From an uncultured Granulosicoccaceae bacterium (GTDB lineage: Bacteria > Pseudomonadota > Gammaproteobacteria > Granulosicoccales > Granulosicoccaceae): a DNA stretch of 59,265 nt. Of this stretch, positions 27,361-36,707 are shown piece after piece (position 1 is the stretch's first letter; each line of letters starts with the position of its first letter). The translations under genes were made by a program, and so were the position numbers. The stretch lies in assembly GCA_937923745.1 (NCBI GenBank), contig CALDUO010000155.1, positions 1-59,265 of the forward strand, given 5' to 3'. The notes beneath the pieces were generated by a model. The model did no database searches. It saw only the letters and a list, made by a program, of their open reading frames with translations, and was not told the origin of the DNA.

Positions 27361-27376
27361 GAGATCAATCACGTGA
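27361..27376 (+). promoter_or_regulatory. 16-nt start-site element, second copy
   Basis: Exact copy of the GAGATCAATCACGTGA element at 19358-19373, here covering the GTG start of the histidine kinase gene, 14 bases after the TPR gene's stop. Confidence 0.4.
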
Positions 27377-28770
27377 CAATCAAACAAAAAATTCTGTTGT
27401 TGGCCGTGTTGCCGCTCGTGTTGGCGTTGGCTGCAATTACCGGGCTTGTGAATTATCAGGCCAGAGCACTGGTGGTCAGTCAGTCCGAGGTTGTGTTTAA
27501 TGCACTGATGGATATTCGTAAGCGCGAGCTGAAAAACTATGCAAGCCTTGCGCGGGGTGCCGTAGAACATGTGTATTCCGACAACGCGATAGATGACGGG
27601 ACTGCGCAGCAGATAGTCAAACGTATACTGACTGATCTTGATTATTCCGAAGACGGTTATTTCTTCGCCTACACCACCGAAGGCGTCAACGTCGTGCACC
27701 CGCGACAGCCGTTTCGTATCGATCAGAACTGGTGGTCACTGACAGATCGGGAAAACCGACCCGTCATTCAAAATCTAATTACCGAAGCAAAAAATGGTGG
27801 TGGGTACACCGAGTATCAGTGGGAAAAACCGTCAGAGGGTGCCGAAGGTCGTAAACTGGGTTACGCCGAACTGTTACCGCGGTGGCAATGGATGTACGGC
27901 ACCGGTATCTATATTGATGACATAGATCGGCAGGTGAGTCTCATTTCAGCGTTGATCGGTAAGCAGGTTAACGATACATCGATTGTGATTATATTGGTCG
28001 CGATTGCAGCTGTTGCGGGTGTCTTTGCCTCGGGATTGTGGCTACAGATCAACGAACGCAAACTCGCCGATGAGCAGTTGCAGCAGCTCAATCGTCGCAT
28101 TGTCACCACCCAGGATGAAGAGCGCCGACGGGTATCCCGTGATTTGCACGATGGTATCAGCCAGTCATTGGTCGCGATTAAATATTCGCTGGAAGCGGCA
28201 GAGGCGCGGGTCAGGGCGACCAACACAGAGGCGGCTGCCACTATCGCACAAACGGCAAAACACCTCGATACTACGCTCGATGAGGTGCGTCACATATCGC
28301 GTGACCTGCACCCTGGTATACTGGACGACCTGGGGTTAATGGCAGCGACAGAATCGTTGGTGAACCAATTTAAGATACGCACCGGCATCGATACCACACT
28401 GGAGATCGTTGCCGTGCGTAACCTGCTGCCCCAGGATGCCAGAACAGCTTTTTATCGTGTTGTGCAGGAGGCGCTGACCAACATTGAAAAGCACGCCAAT
28501 GCCACGCGCGTTGATGTGTCTTTTCGACTCGACAACGGCTCGTTTGTATTGTCGGTCATCGATAACGGGAGCGGGTTTGATGTCACACAGTTTCAACGAA
28601 GCCGTCAACCCACCCGGGGCATTGGTCTTCGTAACATGGCCGAGAGAATGAGTTTTCACACAGGTGAACTGGTGGTGACATCGTCCTCGCGCGGCACGCG
28701 CATCACAGCGAGTGTACCGCAGCGTATTTTAAACTATAAAAACGTCGGCTCGGGCACCGGACAGGTCTGA
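27373..28770 (+). CDS. sensor histidine kinase, Cache domain, NarL-partner (HisKA_3) class
   Basis: A 465-residue membrane sensor. Helix 1 (about 7-26) and helix 2 (about 203-225) bracket a periplasmic single-Cache domain containing DYSEDGYFFAYTTEGVNVVH and WMYGTGIYIDDID, a fold that binds small metabolites. The dimerisation domain carries the phospho-acceptor His259 in RRVSRDLHDGISQSL. The ATPase domain shows the N box (NIEKHANATRV) and G box (DNGSGFD). The response regulator starts 9 bases later. The position after the ABC importer suggests that it senses the imported solute or its surroundings; ligand unknown. It begins at GTG within the shared 16-nt element. Confidence 0.92.
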   Translation: MTIKQKILLLAVLPLVLALAAITGLVNYQARALVVSQSEVVFNALMDIRKRELKNYASLARGAVEHVYSDNAIDDGTAQQIVKRILTDLDYSEDGYFFAYTTEGVNVVHPRQPFRIDQNWWSLTDRENRPVIQNLITEAKNGGGYTEYQWEKPSEGAEGRKLGYAELLPRWQWMYGTGIYIDDIDRQVSLISALIGKQVNDTSIVIILVAIAAVAGVFASGLWLQINERKLADEQLQQLNRRIVTTQDEERRRVSRDLHDGISQSLVAIKYSLEAAEARVRATNTEAAATIAQTAKHLDTTLDEVRHISRDLHPGILDDLGLMAATESLVNQFKIRTGIDTTLEIVAVRNLLPQDARTAFYRVVQEALTNIEKHANATRVDVSFRLDNGSFVLSVIDNGSGFDVTQFQRSRQPTRGIGLRNMAERMSFHTGELVVTSSSRGTRITASVPQRILNYKNVGSGTGQV

Positions 28771-28779
28771 GCACACCGT

Positions 28780-29445
28780 ATGAATAACAACACAGTGAAT
28801 GCAGAGCCGAAAATAAGTCGTCCAATTCGGGTGCTGATCGTCGATGATCATCCGCTGGTGCGTGACGGCCTCAAGGCGCGTTTAAGCTACGCCGAGGACA
28901 TCAGAATCTCGGGCGAGGCGGGCGACGGTTTCGATGCACTGGCACAAATTGAGGTACTGACGCCAGACGTTGTGCTGCTCGATATCAGTATGCCAAAGAT
29001 GAACGGAATTGATACGGCAGAGGCAATACACGACCGTTACCCGGACGTTTTGATTTTGGTGCTCAGTATGCACGATGACCGCGAATATGTGGTGAATGTG
29101 ATCCGGGCCGGTGCCAGTGGTTATGTGCTGAAAAGCGCATCTGCCGAGGAAATGCTACAGGCGATAAAGGCTGTCTATAACGGCGGCAACTACTATAGTC
29201 CGTCGGTGGCGGCCAAAATGCTCGACCCGGTGGATCACCCGGCCGATTCGTTAACATCGCGAGAGCAAACCGTGTTACGTTTGCTCGCCGGCGGGGCAAG
29301 TAACAAGGCGATGGCTGCCGAACTCGACATCAGCGTCAGAACGGTAGAAACACACCGGCGTAACATCAAACAGAAACTCAACATATCAAGTACCGGCGCG
29401 CTGATCCGTTATGCACTTGATTACGGGCTGGTAGATCTTGAATGA
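28780..29445 (+). CDS. response regulator, NarL/FixJ family
   Basis: A 221-residue two-component regulator. The receiver domain (about 16-135) has the acidic pair Asp22-Asp23, phospho-acceptor Asp68 ([13 protein letters not shown]) and the conserved Lys in YVLKSA. A LuxR-type helix-turn-helix follows (about 155-215; [22 protein letters not shown] broken by no anomaly, then [15 protein letters not shown]). It pairs with the kinase immediately upstream. Likely targets include its own importer operon, which is inference. Its last codons overlap the hpt ATG by four bases. Confidence 0.94.
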   Translation: MNNNTVNAEPKISRPIRVLIVDDHPLVRDGLKARLSYAEDIRISGEAGDGFDALAQIEVLTPDVVLLDISMPKMNGIDTAEAIHDRYPDVLILVLSMHDDREYVVNVIRAGASGYVLKSASAEEMLQAIKAVYNGGNYYSPSVAAKMLDPVDHPADSLTSREQTVLRLLAGGASNKAMAAELDISVRTVETHRRNIKQKLNISSTGALIRYALDYGLVDLE

Positions 29446-29981
29446 ACCACGATAACTATGTCATAGACGATTTGATATCGGCTAAACAAATCGCTGCGCG
29501 TGTGGAATCCATGGCACAGGAAATCAGCACACAATTTGCCGATAGCCCGCAGCTGGTCGTCATAGGGTTGCTGCGTGGGTCGTTTATGTTTATCAGTGAC
29601 CTGGTCCGTGAGTTGGCACTGCCGGTGGAAGTCGATTTTCTGGAAACGTCGTCCTATGGGAACTCCACAGAATCATCACGCGAGGTGCGTATTTTAAAAG
29701 ACCTGCGAGGTGAGATAGAAGGGCGCGATATTTTGGTGGTCGAAGATATCGTCGATACCGGTCATACCCTTCATCATGTGCTGAATCTGCTGAACTCCCG
29801 TAATCCTGGACGCATGATGGTCTGTGCATTACTCGACAAACCCAGTCGTCGTGAGGTAGATGTTAAAGCGGACATCATCGGGTTTGAGATTCCCGACAAA
29901 TTTGTGGTGGGCTACGGCATTGACTATGCGCAGCGTAACCGTAACCTGCCGTACATCGGCACGGTCAGATTTAACGACTGA
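29442..29981 (+). CDS. hpt: hypoxanthine phosphoribosyltransferase
   Basis: Purine salvage enzyme transferring phosphoribose from PRPP to hypoxanthine (or guanine). The 179-residue length is normal. The PRPP-binding motif [12 protein letters not shown] (about 106-117) and the base-contact region [20 protein letters not shown] are intact. The ATGA overlap with the response-regulator gene suggests read-through from the signalling operon, which has no obvious metabolic logic. Confidence 0.93.
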   Translation: MNHDNYVIDDLISAKQIAARVESMAQEISTQFADSPQLVVIGLLRGSFMFISDLVRELALPVEVDFLETSSYGNSTESSREVRILKDLRGEIEGRDILVVEDIVDTGHTLHHVLNLLNSRNPGRMMVCALLDKPSRREVDVKADIIGFEIPDKFVVGYGIDYAQRNRNLPYIGTVRFND

Positions 29982-29987
29982 ACACCC

Positions 29988-30881
29988 TTGAAACCCTATA
30001 CGCGCGGTGTCCTCCAGGCGATAGCTGGCGGCGTTTTCCTGAGTAGCTCCGGTATTATTGTGCGGCATATTGAACATGCCGACCCATGGACGGTGCTGTT
30101 TTACCGATCACTCGCTTTTTTTGTCACGGTGCTGGTCTTTATGCTCGTTCGTGATCACGGTCGTGTTCGCGAAACCGTCAAGCGCGTCACTCGCCTCGGT
30201 CCGCTGGATGCGCTGATTGCAACAGCGTTGGCGTGCGGTTTTATTTTTTACCTGCAAAGCCTGTTTGCGACCACAGTGGCAAACACGGTGCTGATGCTCA
30301 GCACCGGACCCTTTTTCGCCGCGTTACTGGCGTGGATGGTCTTGCGCGAACGAATCAGTGGCACCACATGGATCACCATGTTTATGGCCATCGGTGGCAT
30401 TGCCGTGATGTTAGCCGGTGCTGGACTGGCGTCGACAACCTCGGCGGGTGCCTCCGATCTTGTCGGCATTTTGTATGCTCTCGGTGCGGTGCTGTCATTT
30501 GCCATCATGGTGGTTGCACTCAGGCGCGCGGGTCCGGAGCGCGACATGCTCATGGCGACGTCGCTTGCCGGCCTTATCGCCGCGTTGGCCTCGGCTATCA
30601 TGATGCCAACATTCAGCATATCGCTGCCCGACCTGCTGCTGTCGCTGGCGCTGGGTAGTGTTCAGATTGGCGTCGGTTTTATTTTTATTACGCTGGCCTC
30701 ACGAACGGTCCCGGCTGCACAGGTGCCGTTGCTGGCATTGGGCGAAACCGCGTTGGCACCGTTGTGGGTGTGGCTGTTTATTAATGAAGTCCCTGCCATT
30801 AATACGTTGATTGGTGGCTCTATTGTACTGATCGCTGTGATCTGGCAAGGTTACGCGGGTATCAAAACGAATAACGAGTAA
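29988..30881 (+). CDS. EamA/DMT-family transporter
   Basis: A 297-residue inner-membrane protein with ten predicted helices in two EamA repeats (about 5-135 and 150-290). The second repeat ends with PLLALGETALAPLWVWLFINE, a typical EamA segment, then a final helix. The family exports or imports diverse small metabolites, and the substrate is not predictable. The only start compatible with the first helix is TTG at 29988, 6 bases after the hpt stop, with no clear ribosome-binding sequence, so coupling to hpt translation is likely. Confidence 0.85.
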   Translation: MKPYTRGVLQAIAGGVFLSSSGIIVRHIEHADPWTVLFYRSLAFFVTVLVFMLVRDHGRVRETVKRVTRLGPLDALIATALACGFIFYLQSLFATTVANTVLMLSTGPFFAALLAWMVLRERISGTTWITMFMAIGGIAVMLAGAGLASTTSAGASDLVGILYALGAVLSFAIMVVALRRAGPERDMLMATSLAGLIAALASAIMMPTFSISLPDLLLSLALGSVQIGVGFIFITLASRTVPAAQVPLLALGETALAPLWVWLFINEVPAINTLIGGSIVLIAVIWQGYAGIKTNNE

Positions 30882-30929
30882 CCGACAGCCACAGACAGTC
30901 ACGTAATGTCGATGCATCCGGAGGTGTCC

Positions 30930-31721
30930 ATGACCGCTGTAAACCTAACGTCCGCTACCCAGTCATCCCGCAAGCCGGCAGACGCTCCGACGCAGGTCGA
31001 TGAAGCACAATTGCGACAAGATCTTGCGGCAGCGTTTCGGTTGGCCGAGTATCATGACTGGCATGAGTCCATCGCCAATCATTTTAGTGCCGCGGCATCG
31101 GAAGACGGTCGTACTATTTTACTGAACCCGCGCTGGAAACATTTTTCGTCGATACGGGCAAGCGACCTGCTGAAACTGCACGTCGATGATCCTACCGTGA
31201 TGGAGCGCGACGACGCGCCCGATCCGTCAGCATGGAGCATTCATGGTGGTGTCCACTCGACGGTGCCACACGCCAGGGTATTACTGCACTGCCATCCCAC
31301 CTATGCAACGACCTTGTGCACACTTGAAGACCCGGTCATTCAGCCCATTGATCAGGTCACAGCGCGATACTACAACCGTATTACTTACGACAATCATTTT
31401 GGCGGCATTGCCACAGAGGCCAGCGAGGGACTACGAATAGCGGGCGTTTTCGGGAATCATTCCGTGATGATGATGGGTAACCACGGCGTATCGGTTGCAG
31501 CAGAGACGGTCGCCGAGGCGTTCGATAACCTCTATCACCTTGAGCGAGCTGCCAGAACAATGGTGCTGGCTTACTCGACCGGTAAACCGCTGAAGCTCAT
31601 GAGCCCGGAAATGGCAGAGTCAGTTGCGTTGGAGTGGGAGTCCTATAGCGATTCTGCCATGGCACATTTCGAAGAAATGAAACGGGTGCTCGACCGAACC
31701 GACACATCGTGGCGAGACTAG
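30930..31721 (+). CDS. class II aldolase/adducin family protein
   Basis: A 263-residue protein of the AraD/FucA-type fold. The zinc-binding His-x-His of the family is seen in RVLLHCHPTYATTL, and the later metal His in GNHGVSVAAE. GGGAG-like GGAGGTG lies 5 bases before the ATG at 30930, so I prefer it to the in-frame ATG at 30906. Related proteins include fuculose- and ribulose-phosphate aldolases, but many annotated class II aldolases of this length have other roles (dehydratase, decarboxylase or unknown). It closes the plus-strand run. Confidence 0.8.
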   Translation: MTAVNLTSATQSSRKPADAPTQVDEAQLRQDLAAAFRLAEYHDWHESIANHFSAAASEDGRTILLNPRWKHFSSIRASDLLKLHVDDPTVMERDDAPDPSAWSIHGGVHSTVPHARVLLHCHPTYATTLCTLEDPVIQPIDQVTARYYNRITYDNHFGGIATEASEGLRIAGVFGNHSVMMMGNHGVSVAAETVAEAFDNLYHLERAARTMVLAYSTGKPLKLMSPEMAESVALEWESYSDSAMAHFEEMKRVLDRTDTSWRD

Positions 31722-31815
31722 CGTTACCGGCGCAGCAGGTTTAATTCAACGCCGACATCCAGCTCAATAATCCGCAACAATGGCAGCCGAACATCGATTG
31801 CAGGGCGTTGCGGCT

Positions 31816-31875
31816 GCCAGAGTCACAACCGCCAGAGTCACAACTGCCAGAGCCTCAACCGCCAGAGCCTCAACT
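31816..31875. repeat. 15-bp tandem repeat, 4 copies
   Basis: Consensus GCCAGAGTCACAACC in four contiguous copies in the gap between the convergent aldolase-like and GH16 genes. Copies 3 and 4 share GCCTC in place of GTCAC. Confidence 0.93.
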
Positions 31876-31908
31876 GGTAGTTACAGGTCTGGCGAACGAC
31901 AGTGGGTA

Positions 31909-33738
31909 TCAATTACGCTGATACACCCTGACGTAATCAATATCGAACGTAGACGGAAACTGTGTAGTCCAGTCCGGTGACACTGGCCAGTCGCCATCAA
32001 TCGCCAAATTAAACAGCACGTACATCGGTTGTGACGATACCTTGTCATGCGCCAGCCGATGCCTCTCTACGCCATCCACGTACCAAATTATTTCACCCGG
32101 CGACCACTTCACCGCATAGACATGAAAGTCATTGGAAAAATCATTGCCCCACGTCTCATAAGACGGTGACGACACCAGGTTTCCCCAGGCATCACGATAG
32201 TGATAGGTGTGATACACCACATCGGAATTCTCGCCTAACGATTCCATGATATCGATTTCCGGTTCAAGATCGACGTAGTACGCATTCAATAACCAAAATG
32301 CCGAAAACATACCGGGACCGGTCGGCGGTCGGATACGCGCTTCGGCATACCCATACGTAAATTGAAAGGCATCATATGACGTCATAACGCCTGAAATGTA
32401 GGGTTTCCAGTTGGCTTTGTCACGCAGATGCTCGGGTGTGCGGTCGGCCTTTATCGACAGATAGTCTCCGTTGCCGCTAAAGGGCTGATAACCGAAGTCG
32501 GGGTAGTTGTTGATGTCGACATAATACTGTTGTTCATTGTTGGTGGTCAGATCAGGCCCCCAAAGGTAGGCGGTATTCCATTTATACGGATCAAGACCGT
32601 TACCGTTAAATTCATCAGAGAAGGCGAGGTAGTAGTCTGACAAATCAGGAGAGACACCCGATTTTTCGTCAATCACCCGAGGCGCGTCAATCGTTGCAGA
32701 ATTGTTCGGCGGTGTTGTGATCCAGAGCTCAGCTGATTTGACCGAAAAGCGTTGCTGATTGTCATAAGCCACCGTCTGGTAGACATAAGTGTTACCGCCA
32801 CTGACTGCTGTGTCTGTCCACTCCGGCTGTGTCACCGTAGCCACGTAAGCATTATCCCGATAGACATTGTAGCCTGCGGCGGTGCCGTGCGCGGGTGCCT
32901 GCCAAGTGACTAACACACGGTTGGCACTGACCGGATTTGCAGACAGTGATTGCGGCACACTTGGTTGCGAATTGGGTTGCGAATTGGACTTTGACGCGGG
33001 CTGTGAATCGGGCTGGGTGTCAGATTGTACATGGGCCGCTGTGTTGTCGGCGGTCGTCGTTATCGAGTCGGGTGTTACGGCTGATTCGACTGCCGGTACA
33101 AACACCGCTGCATTGGCAGAGTGTGCCGAATAGTGCCTGTCGGCTGTGAATGCGACGACTTCATAGGAGTGCCAGTGCCCGACAGCTGAATCGCTATCTT
33201 CAAACCATTCGGTACTGACGGTTGCGTAATATCGGTCATCGCGATAAACGTTAAACCCAGCGATATCCCCCGGTCCCTCGGGTCGTGTCCAACTGACCTC
33301 AACGGTGTTGTTGCCCGACAGTACCGCACTGACATGCTGTGGGGCTGCGGGTGGTTGTGCGGTATCGTTTGCCTGACTGTGTTGCCAACTGGACCGGGTT
33401 GTTGTGCGAGTGAACACCCAACGTGAATTGGCCGAGAAATTTCGGGCTTCATCAAACGCGACCACCCAGTAGTAATAGCTGGTGTCGGATTCGAGCCCCT
33501 CGTCCAGCAGATAATTACCCTGCACTGTGGTTAAAAATTGGCCATCCCGATACACGTTATAACCTGCGACGGACTGATTATCCGAGGACGCATTCCATTG
33601 CACTTCAATGGCGCTGTCCGAGAGTGGATTTGCAGCAATAGTGTTTGGAATATCCGGTGGACGGTTGTCCGCCAGAAGTGTCGTCGTGTGTAAAACGATT
33701 GCCAGCAGTGTCATGCTGCTTAAAAATCTGAGTATCAT
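31909..33738 (-). CDS. secreted GH16-family glycoside hydrolase with three fibronectin III domains
   Basis: A 609-residue exported enzyme. The preferred start gives a clean signal peptide (MILRFLSSMTLLAIVLHTTT, cut near LLA-D). Three fibronectin III domains occupy about 25-345, each with the GYNVYRD strand motif. A Ser/Gln/Pro linker between the second and third is encoded by DNA repeats. The C-terminal GH16 domain (about 365-609) begins AFSDEFNGNGLDPYKWN and carries the catalytic EIDIMES: nucleophile Glu494, Asp496 and acid/base Glu499. GH16 enzymes cut beta-1,3/1,4-glucans, agars, carrageenans or related glycans by a retaining mechanism. The subfamily is unresolved; the YAEARIRPPTGPGMFSAFWLL pattern is closest to laminarinase/succinoglycan-depolymerase types. 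An upstream GTG frame from 33876 is not needed. Confidence 0.9.
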   Translation of the reverse strand: MILRFLSSMTLLAIVLHTTTLLADNRPPDIPNTIAANPLSDSAIEVQWNASSDNQSVAGYNVYRDGQFLTTVQGNYLLDEGLESDTSYYYWVVAFDEARNFSANSRWVFTRTTTRSSWQHSQANDTAQPPAAPQHVSAVLSGNNTVEVSWTRPEGPGDIAGFNVYRDDRYYATVSTEWFEDSDSAVGHWHSYEVVAFTADRHYSAHSANAAVFVPAVESAVTPDSITTTADNTAAHVQSDTQPDSQPASKSNSQPNSQPSVPQSLSANPVSANRVLVTWQAPAHGTAAGYNVYRDNAYVATVTQPEWTDTAVSGGNTYVYQTVAYDNQQRFSVKSAELWITTPPNNSATIDAPRVIDEKSGVSPDLSDYYLAFSDEFNGNGLDPYKWNTAYLWGPDLTTNNEQQYYVDINNYPDFGYQPFSGNGDYLSIKADRTPEHLRDKANWKPYISGVMTSYDAFQFTYGYAEARIRPPTGPGMFSAFWLLNAYYVDLEPEIDIMESLGENSDVVYHTYHYRDAWGNLVSSPSYETWGNDFSNDFHVYAVKWSPGEIIWYVDGVERHRLAHDKVSSQPMYVLFNLAIDGDWPVSPDWTTQFPSTFDIDYVRVYQRN

Positions 33739-33996
33739 AGTTGCCGTATACGTTGTAGTCGGAAGCATACAGACCGGGTCACAGAGGTGTGCGCATCGAC
33801 GGGCGGCCGCTGCTTGCCTTGATCTTGCAGGGGGCACAGCAGAAACTGAACCAACGGTGGCCTGATATTCTGTCAATCAGGAAAGGGATATTGTGGATTG
33901 GCAGGCTACACTCTATCGATACCGACAATGTAAGCAGTGGTGGGCCAGCGCTGACTCTTGCGCTGTATGCCCGTTTAATTGAGGAATTTCAAGTCG

Positions 33997-34518
33997 ATGA
34001 TCAAGTCGTCAGATAGTGTCCAGATCCGAATATTAGTGGCAGTGATTGCGGTCATTGCGGGTCTTTTGGGGTACGGTTACTACTCGCAGTATGTCAATTA
34101 CCTCGATCCGTGTCCGTTGTGTATGACACAGCGGTTCTTCTATTACATGATTGCGATCTGCGCGTTTATCGCACTGCTTTTTCACTGGCTCAAGCGGGGC
34201 AGACTGATGCGGACGCTCAGCTATTGCCTGATGATGGTTGGCGGGGCAGGTGGTATGGTCACTGCGGGTCGACAGATTTGGCTGCAGCATCTGCCACCCG
34301 ATAAAGTACCGGAATGTGGCCTTGGGCTCGCCTACTGGCTGGAAAACGAGCCGTGGCTAAAAACCCTTGGACTACTCTTTAAAGGCGATGGAAACTGCGC
34401 CGAGGTCAAATGGCAGTTTCTTGGTTTTAGCATGGGTGAGTGGTCGTTCGCATGGTTTGTGGTGCTGACGCTGACCACCGTGTATCTGTTGATACGGTCC
34501 CGCCGGGTGCTGGCATAG
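33997..34518 (+). CDS. dsbB: disulfide bond formation protein DsbB
   Basis: A 173-residue four-helix inner-membrane protein that reoxidises DsbA and passes electrons to quinone. Both essential cysteine pairs are present: Cys39-Cys42 (DPCPLCMTQR) and Cys107/Cys134 (VPECGLGL and GNCAEVKW) in the second periplasmic loop. GAGGAA at 33981-33986 sits 10 bases before the ATG; a TTG at 33979 is in frame but lacks a site. No dsbA is nearby. The many secreted, cysteine-bearing proteins in the window would be its indirect clients. Confidence 0.93.
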   Translation: MIKSSDSVQIRILVAVIAVIAGLLGYGYYSQYVNYLDPCPLCMTQRFFYYMIAICAFIALLFHWLKRGRLMRTLSYCLMMVGGAGGMVTAGRQIWLQHLPPDKVPECGLGLAYWLENEPWLKTLGLLFKGDGNCAEVKWQFLGFSMGEWSFAWFVVLTLTTVYLLIRSRRVLA

Positions 34519-34552
34519 AAACTGAACGACAAACCTTTCGTTTTCTGATTTT

Positions 34553-35515
34553 TTGGATATTCCGGTGATTGCCTATCACATTCTCTGCCACGACAATCTG
34601 AAACAGGTTGCGACGCTGATTGATGCGCTTTACACGGATCAGGACACGTTTTTGATCGACATCGATCATGGTCAAAACCCCGATATGAAGCCGTTGAGTC
34701 GCTTCCGGTTTCTGCCCAATGTGCACATCACCCGTGACGCCAACATTGGCTGGGGCGCAGGTGGTACATTACGCAAAACGATGAAAGGGGCGTTCGCGCT
34801 GCTGGAAATGAATCGTGACTGGCAGTATTACGTGGTACTCAGTGGCCAGGATTTACCCCTCAAAAGCAACGATACCATTCGTGAGGTGTTCACCGCCGGA
34901 CACGCCGAAAAAACCAATTTTATCCGCTGTCATTTGGCAGAACCTGTGTCGCTCGATGCCATACCGGTCAACAATACCTCCACTCAGCGTAAACTCTGGG
35001 GAGACCGTGGTCACACTAAAATCTACGGACGTGCCGGTACCATAGATCCGCAAGCACATATGTATGCACGGCGACTGGTTGACGTCACTGAAGTGGCCGA
35101 TCTTGGCGAAGTGCACGTAGGTACCTGTGATCCGTTGCTGATGCAACGTCGTGATAACTTCTTTGACAAATACCCGTTTCATGTCGGCGCCAACTGGTTT
35201 AACCTGCACCGGTCGTTGATCGAGTACATGGTGGAAGATCCGTTAACGTATGAAATGTACGACGTGATGCGCACTACGTTTATTCCTGATGAGAGCTTTT
35301 TCCAAACCTATATCAAAAGCTCACCGTTCAGGGATACTGTCAGTCAACACTATGGCCGGCTGATTTTAAGGCCAGCGCCGGTGGGCAAAGTGAAAGTGTT
35401 TGAACGGACCGATTGGTCAACCATCGAGCAAAGCCCCGATCTGTTCGGTCGCAAATTTGACACCCGCCATGACAGCCGTATCGTCAGCCAGGTATTGTCG
35501 GCCCGAGCCGGGTAG
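34553..35515 (+). CDS. Core-2/I-branching-type glycosyltransferase (GT14-like)
   Basis: A 320-residue soluble protein resembling the Core-2/I-branching beta-1,6-N-acetylglucosaminyltransferase family. It begins with IPVIAYHILCHDNLKQVATLID, has IDHG near residue 40, and the central motif YYVVLSGQDLPLKSNDTI, in which the usual SG(S/Q)D(Y/L)PL pattern is clear. FIPDESFFQTYIKSSPF supplies the conserved acidic residues of the later half. Bacterial members decorate surface or extracellular glycans. The only plausible start is TTG at 34553, with no convincing ribosome-binding sequence; the frame is otherwise open back to a TGA at 34523. It lies between dsbB and a CPXCG protein. Confidence 0.82.
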   Translation: MDIPVIAYHILCHDNLKQVATLIDALYTDQDTFLIDIDHGQNPDMKPLSRFRFLPNVHITRDANIGWGAGGTLRKTMKGAFALLEMNRDWQYYVVLSGQDLPLKSNDTIREVFTAGHAEKTNFIRCHLAEPVSLDAIPVNNTSTQRKLWGDRGHTKIYGRAGTIDPQAHMYARRLVDVTEVADLGEVHVGTCDPLLMQRRDNFFDKYPFHVGANWFNLHRSLIEYMVEDPLTYEMYDVMRTTFIPDESFFQTYIKSSPFRDTVSQHYGRLILRPAPVGKVKVFERTDWSTIEQSPDLFGRKFDTRHDSRIVSQVLSARAG

Positions 35516-35523
35516 GACCGCTC

Positions 35524-35715
35524 TTGTATTTACTGGATAATGCCTCTGTCGGCTGCCCCTACTGCGGCGAGTCGATTGATATTGACATAGACTGCTCGAT
35601 CCCGGAGCAACACTATGTTGAAGACTGCCAGGTGTGCTGCCGACCCATTCTGTTGTCGGTGTCTGTCGATAACGACGGCGATTTTACGGTAAATGCCCGA
35701 CAGGAAAACGAATAA
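35524..35715 (+). CDS. CPXCG-motif cysteine-rich small protein
   Basis: A 63-residue protein with VGCPYCGESIDIDID near the N-terminus and EDCQVCCRPILLSV in the middle. The two CxxC pairs should bind one zinc. This matches the CPXCG-motif family, small single-domain proteins of unknown function widespread in gammaproteobacteria. It starts at TTG with AGGA 7 bases upstream, 8 bases after the glycosyltransferase stop. Confidence 0.88.
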   Translation: MYLLDNASVGCPYCGESIDIDIDCSIPEQHYVEDCQVCCRPILLSVSVDNDGDFTVNARQENE

Positions 35716-35775
35716 TCGACATTTCCCCCCGGTGAAACTAAACTGCATCCCTTCTTATGAACCCCGGGGAATGCA

Positions 35776-36570
35776 GTGGAAAGTCTACTCTCTATCGAAA
35801 ACTGGCTAACGCTGGGAGCATTGGTGATGCTCCAGGCCGTGCTGGGCTTTGACAACCTGTTGTACATATCACTGGAAGCCAAGCGCGCACCGGAAGCCAA
35901 ACGTGCCGGTATTCGGCGCATGGGTATCATCATCGCTATTGCATTACGGATCATACTGCTTTACGTGTTGGTTCGTGTCATAGACAGTTTTCAGGATCCG
36001 TTGTTTGGCATTAACATCGGGAGTGTCATCAACAGCGAATTTAACTTACACGCTGTCATTGTGTTGCTCGGTGGTGTCTTTATTATTTACACCGCCACCA
36101 AAGAAGTGTTGCATATGATGACGCTTGAAGAGGTACACGAGGCAGACAAAAAGCCCCGTTCGGTAGCGAGCATTGTATTTTGGATAGTAGCAATGAATCT
36201 TGTGTTCTCCTTCGACTCCATATTAAGTGCTATGGCACTCACCGAGGTTTTTTGGGTGATGGCTGTCGCCATTGTGATCAGCGGCATCATGATGGTGTGG
36301 TTGTCGGATCGGGTCTCAGACTTTCTGGAAAAGAACCGCATGTACGAGGTGCTGGGGCTCTTTATTCTGTTTATCGTTGGCATCATGCTGTTGTCAGAGG
36401 GCGGTCATCTTGCTCACCTGACGCTCTTCGGTAGCCCGGTTGAACCCATGAGCAAAACGACCTTCTATTTCGTGATTGGTGTATTGGTCATCGTCGACTT
36501 TGTGCAGTCGCGTTATCAGAAGAAATTACTGCTTGCCGGCAAACGATCCAACAAGCTGAACCTCGGGTGA
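35776..36570 (+). CDS. TerC-family integral membrane protein
   Basis: A 264-residue inner-membrane protein with seven or so helices. The family's two acidic signatures are visible: QAVLGFDNLLYISLEA in helix 1 and VFSFDSILSAMALTE in a central helix. TerC/Alx relatives are linked to manganese export, metal homeostasis or tellurium resistance. The GTG start has GGGGA 5 bases upstream. The leader since the CPXCG gene is only 60 bases, too short for the yybP-ykoY riboswitch often found before terC genes. Confidence 0.9.
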   Translation: MESLLSIENWLTLGALVMLQAVLGFDNLLYISLEAKRAPEAKRAGIRRMGIIIAIALRIILLYVLVRVIDSFQDPLFGINIGSVINSEFNLHAVIVLLGGVFIIYTATKEVLHMMTLEEVHEADKKPRSVASIVFWIVAMNLVFSFDSILSAMALTEVFWVMAVAIVISGIMMVWLSDRVSDFLEKNRMYEVLGLFILFIVGIMLLSEGGHLAHLTLFGSPVEPMSKTTFYFVIGVLVIVDFVQSRYQKKLLLAGKRSNKLNLG

Positions 36571-36707
36571 TCAGGCTTTTGGCGTGACGGTGGTGGGTGT
36601 TACGGTTAAGCGCTTACAGACGACGCAGCGCCTTTGTTGACTCGTCTGTGACCATTCGGCATCCCTTTGTAGTTGCCACTGGGTAGTTGCCATCGGGTGG
36701 TCGTCAT

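Noticed and set aside
30906-30929. Earlier ATG for the class II aldolase-like gene
   Set aside because: The strong GGAGGTG site lies inside this extension, directly before the ATG at 30930.
33789-34016. 75-codon frame before dsbB
   Set aside because: It overlaps the dsbB start in another frame, has no recognisable domain and no clear ribosome-binding site. I could not rule it out fully.
35716-35775. yybP-ykoY manganese riboswitch before the TerC gene
   Set aside because: The gap is only 60 bases and shows no paired elements of that riboswitch apart from a CCCCGGGG palindrome next to the ribosome-binding site.
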